In this document: piece after piece, positions 7,944-15,731 of the stretch
Layout: each line of letters starts with the position of its first letter
Position numbering within the stretch: position 1 is the first letter of the stretch
Assembly (NCBI GenBank): GCA_003584705.1
Contig: AP018536.1
Coordinates: forward strand, 2,728,001-2,792,000
DNA from: Lachnospiraceae bacterium GAM79
GTDB lineage: Bacteria > Bacillota > Clostridia > Lachnospirales > Lachnospiraceae
Length of the DNA stretch: 64,000 nt
Direction of reading: 5' to 3'
The notes under the pieces: model-generated
Databases searched by the model: none
Told to the model about the DNA's origin: nothing
The model's input: only the letters and a program-made list of their open reading frames with translations
Program-made: the position numbers and the translations under genes

Positions 7944-9218
7944 CTAATTATCATCAGCTAAGCGATATCTTCTATTATTTGTTGTGCCTTCATATTCAAG
8001 CCCTGACATTTCTTTCAGTATAGCTCTTGTACGGGCAGGGCTTAATCCAATAGCTTGTGCGATATCCGTTGTCTTAGACAATCCATTTTCCTTCAAATAC
8101 TTTCTAATCAACTGATAATTCTCTTCTGTTTTTCTATGTTTATTTGGTTCGCTTGTTTTGTTCGCTTGTTTTGTTCGCTTGTTTTGTTCGCTTGTTTCTT
8201 AAATTCAAGCGATAAACGAGTCCTGTCAGGATTATAACTTTCTTCCACCACAGGCATTGGCCAACCTTCATTCTCCCAAACTTGATAAATATCTGGAATA
8301 CCACTGCCAGCTCTTTCACCAATACCAATCATATTAAACATCTTCATTAGTGTTTTATTTCTAGGATCTGAAATACCACCACGAAGCATCTGCTTTTTAC
8401 CAGTGCGAATGCTACCAGGATTCTCGATAACCAACTTGTCATCTTCCTTCTTAATCACTACACCGCAAGGCAAGAAATAATCTGTATTAACCAAACAATT
8501 AACTAAAGCCTCTCGAACTGCCTTATGAACTGGAGTATCATCCACCCTCGTAATACCTTCAAGCTTAAAAGGCTTCTTAATATCCTTTGCAATTTTGCTA
8601 TTTACTCTAAAGAAGAAATCAAATACATTACCGCTCCAATCACCGGAGCTAGACTGCAAGCGATCTGTCCAACGTATTGTTTGGTCCAGCATCTCTCTAT
8701 AATCTAGGAAATACTCTGGAAATTCTCTTACGATATGATATTCTTCACCGAACATAAGCAACCCAGCTGTAGTAGGATGTAATTTACCATCCTCACCAAA
8801 TCCTGCTGCATCTATTCTCTCTAAATACTCATCATCTGGTAAATTATTAAATACGTGCTCTGGACGATAGCTCTTATGATGATTTCTGAATCCCTTCAAG
8901 GACTCTGTATCAATTGCAGAAATATCAAACTGTTCTACAATCTTCATATCCTCTGTCTCATCCGCAGCATCACGGAGCATACCTTTAATTTCTGCCTTTG
9001 AGCAATGATAGTCGCCTTCCCAATCTCTACGATAGCAGCCACCAAATAAATCGTTATTAATATAAACAGACTTCTGATCACGTTTAGCTCTTGGTACATA
9101 AAAATGAGGAATACGACTCCCATAATGCTATAGGCAATCCACCTTCTGCCTTTTTCACTTCTCGGCAGTTATCTTCTTTATATTTATCAAAGTTCGATAA
9201 ATCAAACAAATCTGACAT
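7944..9218 (-). pseudogene. Broken AlbA-type DNA-binding/GHKL ATP-binding protein gene
   Basis: Three pieces of one gene are visible. The 5' end (ATG at 9218) reads MSDLFDLSNFDKYKEDN and REVKKAEGGLPIALWES, the start of the AlbA_2 (Schlafen-like) domain. It then jumps at about 9119 into RIPHFYVPRAKRDQKS in another frame, so roughly 100 codons are missing. The middle piece (8108-8980) holds the GHKL ATPase part (KAVREALVNCLVNTDY, IGERAGSGIPDIYQVW). Just after it, four 13-bp repeats put the normal C-terminal winged helix (NGLSKTTDIAQAIGLSPART, ending at the stop 7944-7946) out of frame. Relatives are about 450-480 residues and act as transcription or defence-linked proteins. Confidence 0.8.
8148..8199. 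repeat. Four-copy 13-bp tandem repeat (TTCGCTTGTTTTG type)
   Basis: Four head-to-tail 13-bp units (minus strand AAACAAGCGAACA, last base changed in the final unit) inside the ATP-binding protein gene. As 13 is not a multiple of 3, each gain or loss of a unit changes the downstream frame. Five or two copies would join the ATPase part to the winged-helix frame ending at 7944; four copies end early at 8108. Confidence 0.85.
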
Positions 9219-9271
9219 ATGAGATTCTCAGCTCCTTTCCTCCATATACATAAACGAATTCTCAAAAATTA

Positions 9272-10333
9272 TCAATTCAATTTTTCAGCCCATTCTGCTT
9301 CCTTGAAGCCAACAAGCACAGTATCTCCATTTACAACAAGTGGACGCTTTACCAACATTCCATTTGTAGCAAGTAACTGAATCTGTTCCTCTTCACTCAT
9401 TGTAGGCAGCTTGTCCTTAAGCTGCATTTCTTTATAAAGAAGCCCGCTAGTATTAAAGAACTTCTTAAGGGTCAGTCCACTCTTCCCGTACCATTCCTTT
9501 AATTCGTCATAAGTAGGATTCACCTCTACAATATGGCGCTCAGTATATTTTATATTATGCTCATCCAGCCATTTTTTAGCCTTTTGACAGGTTGAACATT
9601 TGGGGTAACATATAAATAACATTTGTGGTTGCTCCTTATCTTCATTTTCCATTGGCATAACTTGGCTAATATCTATATCTAGTGTATTAACAGTATACAC
9701 TTTTGAACCTGTAATATCATAAACTCTTGTTTTCGCATTAACATCAAAAAGCAACACATTTGTACCAGTTGCTGATACTGCACTTTTAAACTTAATTCCA
9801 TCAAAACCAAGTCTTTTAATATATTCACAGAGAAATTGTGTCGGTGCATACTCTATTTGATCTCCAAAATTAGGCTTAGAAAACTCTTCAGAAATTCTAT
9901 GTAAGTCCGCAACTATAGAATACTCATCCTCCTTTATTTTTTCGGGCGAATATGTAAAATCAAATATCTTAGCATCTCTGATGATTTCTATAGTGGCTAT
10001 GTTATACATTTTCTGCATCTGTGGCCGCATTTCCAATATTGCCGTTTTAATATCTTTTGCAGTATATAAATAGCTTATTCCTTTTGGATTAGCTCTCCCC
10101 TCTTTTGCATAGGCATTCGGCGGAGCATCAGAATTACTTTTATCAAAACCATAGAAGTCCTTTTTATTATTCAACAGATTATCTATTTTTTCTGTAATTC
10201 TTCTCCTCTTTTCCTCATCACCACATAGGTAAATGGACGCAATATTCATTGCTGATTCATTAAAAATGTCAGTAGCATCAAATTCTAAATTAGAAAACTC
10301 ATCCTTCATTATCTCAGAAAGAGTTATTACCAT
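9272..10333 (-). CDS. RES-domain protein (C-terminal part) fused to ArsC/Spx-like domain
   Basis: 353 residues. Residues about 1-230 are most of a RES domain (NAD+-degrading toxin family): FYGFDKSNSDAPP, GRANPKGISYLYTAKD, TAILEMRP and APTQFLCEYIKRLGFDGIKF match the family's landmarks. Residues about 238-353 are a complete ArsC/Spx/YffB-type thioredoxin fold: CYPKCSTCQKAKKWLDEHN with a C-x2-C motif, and NGMLVKRPLVV. The N-terminal RES strand lies upstream in the same frame beyond a TAA at 10352-10354, so this ORF alone lacks the arginine of the YRAR motif. I know no RES-ArsC fusion. The join may result from deletion in this decaying island. Confidence 0.7.
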   Translation of the reverse strand: MVITLSEIMKDEFSNLEFDATDIFNESAMNIASIYLCGDEEKRRRITEKIDNLLNNKKDFYGFDKSNSDAPPNAYAKEGRANPKGISYLYTAKDIKTAILEMRPQMQKMYNIATIEIIRDAKIFDFTYSPEKIKEDEYSIVADLHRISEEFSKPNFGDQIEYAPTQFLCEYIKRLGFDGIKFKSAVSATGTNVLLFDVNAKTRVYDITGSKVYTVNTLDIDISQVMPMENEDKEQPQMLFICYPKCSTCQKAKKWLDEHNIKYTERHIVEVNPTYDELKEWYGKSGLTLKKFFNTSGLLYKEMQLKDKLPTMSEEEQIQLLATNGMLVKRPLVVNGDTVLVGFKEAEWAEKLN

Positions 10334-10351
10334 ATCATTTTTAAGGAAATC

Positions 10352-10693
10352 TTATTCGGTATAATCTCGTGCACGATACAAAATATCACCTTTTGATATA
10401 GTACACGTTGCTTTTTCTGCGATATCAGATATCTTTTTTAGCAATTCACTTTCTGGAAAAAATCTGTTTTTTGTCTTTACTTCTTCTGCAAAACTTTCCC
10501 ATAACTTTTGTGTATTGTAATCAATATACATCAATAGGATAAACAGCATAATAACCCAATACGTTGTTTCATCATCAGAATCCTTAAACGCTTCGATATT
10601 TTTATATTTGGATGCAAATTCTATCATTTCTTCTTTCGTAGCAGATGCTTGTTCACTTATTGAATCATTTTTTGTTTTATTAATACTTTTCAT
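10352..10693 (-). pseudogene. N-terminal part of the RES-domain gene, ended by in-frame stop
   Basis: 113 residues, mostly helical, ending ISKGDILYRARDYTE; GDxLYRAR is the first strand of a RES domain with its NAD-site arginine. The TAA at 10352-10354 is followed without a frame change by DFLKND and then the start of the 9272-10333 reading. A single nonsense mutation (or a sequencing error, or recoding) therefore splits one ~474-codon gene. The region around residues 45-60 is hydrophobic. It starts about 40 bp after the DUF6037-like gene and is probably cotranscribed with it. Confidence 0.65.
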
Positions 10694-10734
10694 TTTAAGC
10701 TGGTCTCCTACAATCCGAATTAGACTATCAATTA

Positions 10735-11346
10735 CTATCGTGATGAAAAATTTTTTAATATTGTTTCATCATCATTTTCCATTCTTTCATCGGAATAATA
10801 ACAAAAACTGATACTCTCATCGTTACTAAAATAGGTATATAAGGATGGTCTTAACAGTTTGGTTTTATCAGCATTAAATTCGCTTCTATGCCCATTATTA
10901 GGATTTCTTCGAACTTTATTACAATATATTTTACTTGGATCCTCCGAATCACTCTTACTCAAGGATTGTATCATTGCATTTTTTTCTATTTCAGATACAT
11001 TGCTGGGAATACTTGTAGGAATAAAAGTTCCTAGCCTTTCTATAAATTCTTGAAGGATATCTCCTAAATTTTCATTATACTCTATTTCAAAATATTCTCT
11101 TAATTGCCTTGCATCTATTAATATACCAGAACTATTGGCTTCAACTTGTAAATCATCATCAAGGTTTTTAGATTTGATGAAATGCAATTTAACCAAAGCA
11201 TATTTATTTACCCGTTTTTCTGTTCCTACAAATCTTTTCACAAGCACAATATACTCAATTCGCTTATATGTAAAAATGAAGCTACAGATGGTCCAACCAT
11301 TCTTAATCATATCTTCTTTTAACAATTTCAAATTTTCTAACTTCAT
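10735..11346 (-). CDS. DUF6037-like protein, possible partner of the RES protein
   Basis: 203 residues, no membrane segment or signal peptide. It opens MKLENLKLLKEDMIKNGWTI and has an alpha/beta region (IEYIVLVKRF, YALVKLHFI), then a polar C-terminus rich in Asn, Ser and Asp. I associate this pattern with DUF6037, a family of unknown function, but cannot confirm it. It lies just upstream of the RES gene on the same strand. RES toxins normally pair with an Xre/MbcA antitoxin, which is absent, so a toxin-partner role is only inferred. Low GC compared with the flanking core genes fits an acquired island. Confidence 0.55.
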   Translation of the reverse strand: MKLENLKLLKEDMIKNGWTICSFIFTYKRIEYIVLVKRFVGTEKRVNKYALVKLHFIKSKNLDDDLQVEANSSGILIDARQLREYFEIEYNENLGDILQEFIERLGTFIPTSIPSNVSEIEKNAMIQSLSKSDSEDPSKIYCNKVRRNPNNGHRSEFNADKTKLLRPSLYTYFSNDESISFCYYSDERMENDDETILKNFSSR

Positions 11347-11368
11347 ATTTTTCTACCCTTCAGATATT

Positions 11369-11646
11369 TTATTCAATTGCTTTTTTAGGTATTAACGGCA
11401 TTTCCATTATTGCAGAATTGTTTTGTGCATCAGCTACTACTTCATCCGCACTATTATGTTTACGCAGCCACAATTCTTCTTCAAGCTTTAATTTATCCAG
11501 CAAGTATTCATGTCGCTTTGAAAACTCATCAAATATTTCACTCCATTTTAAAACATATATTTTTGTCATACCATTGTCTATACAATATACTAAATGTTCT
11601 TCCCCATGGCTTTTATTGTTATCTAACTCGCCCTCAACATATCCAC
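11369..11646 (-). pseudogene. 3' remnant of an unidentified gene
   Basis: About 90 codons read in frame up to a junction near 11648, where the DNA becomes the antisense of the HsdR fragment. Text such as HLVYCIDNGMTKIYVLKWSE and FSKRHEYLLDKLKLEEELW looks like the helical C-terminus of a large protein. Similar endings occur in big GHKL/ATP-binding proteins of defence islands, but I cannot name it. An open frame continues into antisense HsdR sequence and could give a meaningless 124-residue product. Confidence 0.5.
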
Positions 11647-11647
11647 T

Positions 11648-12070
11648 AAGGCAATGGTGATTACCGCTTCTCGTCAGAGTGCAGTAAAGTATCGTCAGGC
11701 ATTTGAAGATTACATTGCGAAGAAAGGATACGAGGGCATTCATGCATTGGTGGCTTTCTCTGGAAAAGTAAAGCTTCCGGATGATGAGCAGGAGTATACA
11801 GAAAGCTCTTTGAATGGATTTCCGGAGGATCGACTTACAAAGGAATTTGATACGGATAAATATCAGGTTCTCCTGGTAGCAAATAAATATCAGACCGGAT
11901 TTGACCAGCCGAAACTCTGTGCCATGTATGTTCTGAAAAAGCTGAAAGGTGTTAATGCGGTACAGACATTGTCCCGGTTAAACCGTATTTGTGCACCTTA
12001 TGATAAAAAGACGTTCGTGCTGGATTTTGTAAATAGCTATGAAGACATCAACTATTGGATGTCCTTGTGA
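11648..12070 (+). pseudogene. hsdR: Type I restriction enzyme HsdR, helicase-domain fragment
   Basis: About 140 codons of the second RecA-like helicase lobe of HsdR: AMVITASRQSAVKYRQAFE, LNGFPEDRLTKEFD, VLLVANKYQTGFDQPKL (motif V region) and QTLSRLNRICAPYDKKTFV (motif VI). Full HsdR is about 1000 residues. This piece lacks both ends: it begins abruptly at about 11648 and leaves the HsdR pattern after DFVNSYEDI near 12050, ending at 12070. No hsdM or hsdS is in the window. It lies on the strand opposite to its island neighbours. Confidence 0.88.
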
Positions 12071-12279
12071 GCAAATCATAGGGACTTTTTTATTTTGATG
12101 CAGGATTTTCTCTGGTACACAAATCAGATTAAACCCCAATAAACCTTAATAAAGTATATCACAATCCATACTCCTTTTCAATTGCACGCAACGTTTTGTG
12201 ATGATAGGAGGATGAGAATTTTGTGATAGCCCAATGCCCCTGCGATTGCTCGACAAAGCCAATCACAGGAGGAAAATTT

Positions 12280-12786
12280 ATGGCAAATCATGAAAATCTT
12301 AGTACACCATTCATCTATCTTCGCTCTACAGGAGAGAATATCTCTGTCACAAAGGAACAGCGTGATGCTTTCTATAAGGAGGCCGACCGCATCCGCCATA
12401 AAGAGCAGCACTATCATCGTTGTATGTGTAACAAAAAACATCTCTGGGAATGCGATGGAGACTGCATCGGATGCAAATATCATGCAGCCGGAGATACGCT
12501 TTCACTCGACATTCCTACCGAAGACGGTGAAGCCAATATGTACGACTGCATTCCTGATTCATCACCATCAATGGAAAATGTAATTGCAGACAGACTCCTT
12601 CTCGACCAGCTTTTTAATAGGTTGAGAGAACTTGATCCGGATGCTGATACCATCATTCAGTGCTGGCTTGATGATTACAAAATCTCAGATCGTGCAATCG
12701 CCGAGAAACTCGGCCGCAAACAGCGTACCTTCGCTGATCAGATGAAGAAGATCCGCACAGAGCTCCGTAAAATTCGTGGCTATTAA
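12280..12786 (+). CDS. Sigma-70-like RNA polymerase sigma factor (mobile-element type)
   Basis: 168 residues from the ATG at 12280, which has AGGAGG seven bases upstream. The first 80 residues include a Cys/His-rich patch (HRCMCNKKHLWECDGDCIGC) of unknown role, possibly metal-binding. The C-terminal half is a region-4-like helix-turn-helix: LLLDQLFNRLRELDPDADTI, then DRAIAEKLGRKQRTFADQMK. Proteins of this kind occur in integrative elements and gut Firmicutes islands and presumably direct transcription of element genes. It is the last intact gene before the right direct repeat. An in-frame upstream ATG at 12223 lacks a good ribosome binding site. Confidence 0.75.
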   Translation: MANHENLSTPFIYLRSTGENISVTKEQRDAFYKEADRIRHKEQHYHRCMCNKKHLWECDGDCIGCKYHAAGDTLSLDIPTEDGEANMYDCIPDSSPSMENVIADRLLLDQLFNRLRELDPDADTIIQCWLDDYKISDRAIAEKLGRKQRTFADQMKKIRTELRKIRGY

Positions 12787-12987
12787 TCCTACATATCATA
12801 TGTAGCAATTCATCCCTCTTGCACAATATGCAACAGTTCAAACGGAAGGCTCTCGTACTGTAGAGAGAAACATTGATTGCTACAGCAGCGGTCATATCAG
12901 TCACAAGCAGGCAATTGAAAAAGTAGCATTTTGGTCCTGTATTCTAAATGTATATTTTAACTTTCAGAATATAGGACATACATCATT

Positions 12988-13235
12988 GCAATCCCTACGA
13001 ATTTTCTTGTATTAAAAACGCCAATATCGGTGAAAAAAATACAAAAGCAGGTGATTTTGTCTTATAAAAATGCTTTATTTTCGCCAAGTACGCAACTAAA
13101 AGAAATTCCGTACAAAAATTCCTGATTTCGGAACTTTTTTGTACGGAATCCATTGTTTTTATACCATTTATACCAAAATAACTTCCCAGTTACTTCTTCT
13201 GCCGGACCAGCAGGGTGACTGCCTCCAACGAATCA
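12988..13235. repeat. Right copy of ~230-bp direct repeat, including the rlmD 3' end
   Basis: Matches 7133-7378 with scattered substitutions. It covers the spacer downstream of rlmD and the last rlmD codons. The flanking stretch 12787-12987 contains no convincing gene. Confidence 0.85.
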
Positions 13236-14524
13236 GTGAACGGGAACATATCTACTCCCACGCCCTTCGCCACACGGTAACCTTTCTTCTTAAAATACTT
13301 TAAATCCCGTACCAGTGTCTCGGGATTGCAGGAGACGTAGACGATCCGCTCCGGGCCGATCTGGGCTACGGAATTCATGAATTCTTCGGTGCTGCCGCTT
13401 CTGGGGGGATCCATCAGGACCACCTCGACCTTTGCGCCCTGTCCGGCCATTTCCACGAGGAATTTCCCGGCGTCGTTCTGGTAGAACTGGATGTTGCGGA
13501 TCTGGTTCGCCTTGGCATTGTTGCGGGCATCCCGGACAGCATCGGCGTTTAACTCCACACCGATGACCTTGGCGGCCTTGTCACTGGCAATCATGCCGAT
13601 GGTTCCGGTTCCGCAGTAGGCATCCACCACGGTCTCTTTGCCGGTAAGTCCGGCGTACTCCAGTGCTTTCCCGTAGAGGATCTCGGTCTGTACCGGATTC
13701 ACCTGGTAGAAAGATCTGGGAGAGATTCGGAAACGCTTTCCGCACAACTCATCCTCAATATAACCTTTGCCGTAGATCACATGCTCCTTGTCCCCCAATA
13801 CCATGCTGGTATTGCGGTTGTTGACATTGATGACCACGGTAGTGATCTCCGGGTGCAGCTTCAGCAGTGCCTTCACAAAATTATTCTTGGAGGGCAGGAT
13901 TGGGGAAGCCAGTACCAGCACCACCATGATCTGGCCGGTAACATGGCCGGTCCGGATCAGCACATGGCGCAGCAGCCCATACCCGGTGTCCTCATTGTAA
14001 GGGCGGATATGAAAAGATTTCAGCAGCCCTCTTATAGAGACAATGATCTCATCCGCATTGGCATTCTCGATCAGGCAGCTGTCCACGGGAACGATCCGGT
14101 GGCTCTTCTGTTCATAAATGCCGGAGATGGCATCGTGATACCGGTTCTCGCCGAATACCGCATGTACCTTGTTCCGGTAATGCTCCGGGTGCTCCATGGG
14201 GATGACACCCTCGACCTTGCAAAAAGGAGCCAGAAGCTCCTTTAATTGCTTTTCCTTATTCTTCAACTGTTCCACATAGGGCTTGTTGATCCAGCTGCAC
14301 CCGCCGCATTTATCAGCCACCGGGCAGAGACCACTCTTCTTTTTAACAGCCGTCTTTTCCCGGCCCTGTCCTACGGGCACCCGGTTTTCCTTGCCTGCCG
14401 TCACTTTAGTTTTTCCCGCCGCATTGGCTTTTCCCGTTGCTTTGGTCTTTTCCGTCCCTTTCGCAGGTCCGGATGTTCTTCTGTCATTTCTGTTATCGTT
14501 CTTCATCATTCCGCCTGACTTCAT
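13190..14524 (-). CDS. rlmD: 23S rRNA (uracil-5-)-methyltransferase, RlmD/RumA family
   Basis: 444 residues. A basic, low-complexity N-terminal extension (about 1-63, Lys/Thr/Gly-rich) precedes the iron-sulfur cysteines Cys67, Cys73 and Cys76 (CPVADKCGGC) and Cys102. The SAM-dependent domain shows VVDAYCGTGTIGMIAS, the MDPPRSG motif and VSCNPETLVRDL, whose Cys is the nucleophile attacking U C6. It methylates U1939 or U747-type positions, depending on the paralogue. The ATG directly abuts the stop of the GH105 gene (TAAATG). The 3' end is duplicated at 7334, marking the island insertion point. Confidence 0.93.
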   Translation of the reverse strand: MKSGGMMKNDNRNDRRTSGPAKGTEKTKATGKANAAGKTKVTAGKENRVPVGQGREKTAVKKKSGLCPVADKCGGCSWINKPYVEQLKNKEKQLKELLAPFCKVEGVIPMEHPEHYRNKVHAVFGENRYHDAISGIYEQKSHRIVPVDSCLIENANADEIIVSIRGLLKSFHIRPYNEDTGYGLLRHVLIRTGHVTGQIMVVLVLASPILPSKNNFVKALLKLHPEITTVVINVNNRNTSMVLGDKEHVIYGKGYIEDELCGKRFRISPRSFYQVNPVQTEILYGKALEYAGLTGKETVVDAYCGTGTIGMIASDKAAKVIGVELNADAVRDARNNAKANQIRNIQFYQNDAGKFLVEMAGQGAKVEVVLMDPPRSGSTEEFMNSVAQIGPERIVYVSCNPETLVRDLKYFKKKGYRVAKGVGVDMFPFTDSLEAVTLLVRQKK

Positions 14525-15667
14525 TTAGTCATCCAGTCTTCTCATTTCTGTGTAAGCCAAAAGCAGCGGTCCCACACCCTTGGCATCGTCTTCCACGATG
14601 GGCTCTGACATATAGTATTCGAAGCTGCCGTCACGGCGACGGTTATCCTCCGGCCCCAATCCTGCTACGAGGCAGATACCACCGAGGCTTAAATGTCCGT
14701 CCTTCTCCTTCAGATAGCGGTCACAGATACCCTGAAATGCCTTTAAGCCATAGGCTCTGTAGGACTCCGGTAAAAATCCGAGTCTCACGCCCTTCAGCAG
14801 GGAGTAAGCCATGATCGCACTTCCGCTGGTCTCTAAATAATTCGGCTCCTGACCCCCCAGTGCTGGAAGCTGGTACCACATACCGCTCTCGTCCTGGAAT
14901 TTTAACATGGAATCGATCAGATCCACGAATACCTTCTTCAGATTGTCATACTCTGCCTTGTACTCTTCCCCCGGCTCACATTTGCTCAGAGTGTCCAACA
15001 ATGCCATGGAATACCAGCCCAGTGCTCTCAGCCAGAAATTCTGGGACAGACCGGTCTCCTTGTTACACCAGAATGCCTTTTTGGAAGCATCATAACCGTG
15101 ATAGTACAATCCGGTCTTGGGGTCTCTCATGTATTTTACGACATTGGCAAACTGATGGAAAATGTCATCGTAGTGCTTCTTGTCATCGAATTTGGTCTCA
15201 TACTCCATGTAAAAGGGTTGTCCCATATACATGCCGTCCAGCCATACCTGGTTGGGATAGATCTTCTTGTGCCAGAAGTTGCCTTCCTCGGTGCGGGGCT
15301 GGGTCTCCACCTGGCTGTAGATCAGGTCGATGGCCTTGCGGTATTTTTCCTTACCATTCAGGGCATACAATGCGAACAGAGTCTTGCCCGCATTGACATT
15401 GTCAATATTATATTCTTCCACGGAATACTTGGTGATGGTACCGTCTTCCTGCACTCTGTGGTCAATAAATGCATCTGCGAATTCGTAATACTTCTTCTCT
15501 CCGGTAGCGTTGTAGATCTCTAAAAGTGCCAGGATCATGCAACCGTCAATGTAATTCCAGCCGGCAGCTTTCCCCTCTCTCGCCTTCTCTATGTTCCATG
15601 CGGGAACATCCAAAGTACTCTTCTCGATCAGTTCATCAATGTATTTCTCAAAAATAGGCAGTTGCAT
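14525..15667 (-). CDS. GH105 unsaturated rhamnogalacturonyl hydrolase (YteR/YesR-like)
   Basis: 380 residues, no signal peptide, hence cytoplasmic. An (alpha/alpha)6-barrel protein of GH88/GH105 with the catalytic-Asp region VWLDGMYMGQPFYMEYE and the C-terminal GSFEYYMSEPIVEDDAKG block. It removes the unsaturated galacturonic acid left by pectate or rhamnogalacturonan lyases. The start has GGAGGAAAA upstream. Together with the YtcPQ/YteP-type importer it suggests import and breakdown of lyase-generated pectin oligosaccharides. Confidence 0.92.
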   Translation of the reverse strand: MQLPIFEKYIDELIEKSTLDVPAWNIEKAREGKAAGWNYIDGCMILALLEIYNATGEKKYYEFADAFIDHRVQEDGTITKYSVEEYNIDNVNAGKTLFALYALNGKEKYRKAIDLIYSQVETQPRTEEGNFWHKKIYPNQVWLDGMYMGQPFYMEYETKFDDKKHYDDIFHQFANVVKYMRDPKTGLYYHGYDASKKAFWCNKETGLSQNFWLRALGWYSMALLDTLSKCEPGEEYKAEYDNLKKVFVDLIDSMLKFQDESGMWYQLPALGGQEPNYLETSGSAIMAYSLLKGVRLGFLPESYRAYGLKAFQGICDRYLKEKDGHLSLGGICLVAGLGPEDNRRRDGSFEYYMSEPIVEDDAKGVGPLLLAYTEMRRLDD

Positions 15668-15731
15668 GTATTATTTTCCTCCAAATTTCTATTTTACGGC
15701 ATATAGCTTTATTTTACACTTTATTTTCTGC

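Noticed and set aside
9272..10333. Stand-alone arsenate reductase
   Set aside because: The ArsC-like domain is preceded in frame by most of a RES domain, with no ribosome binding site at its internal methionine, and no ars genes are nearby.
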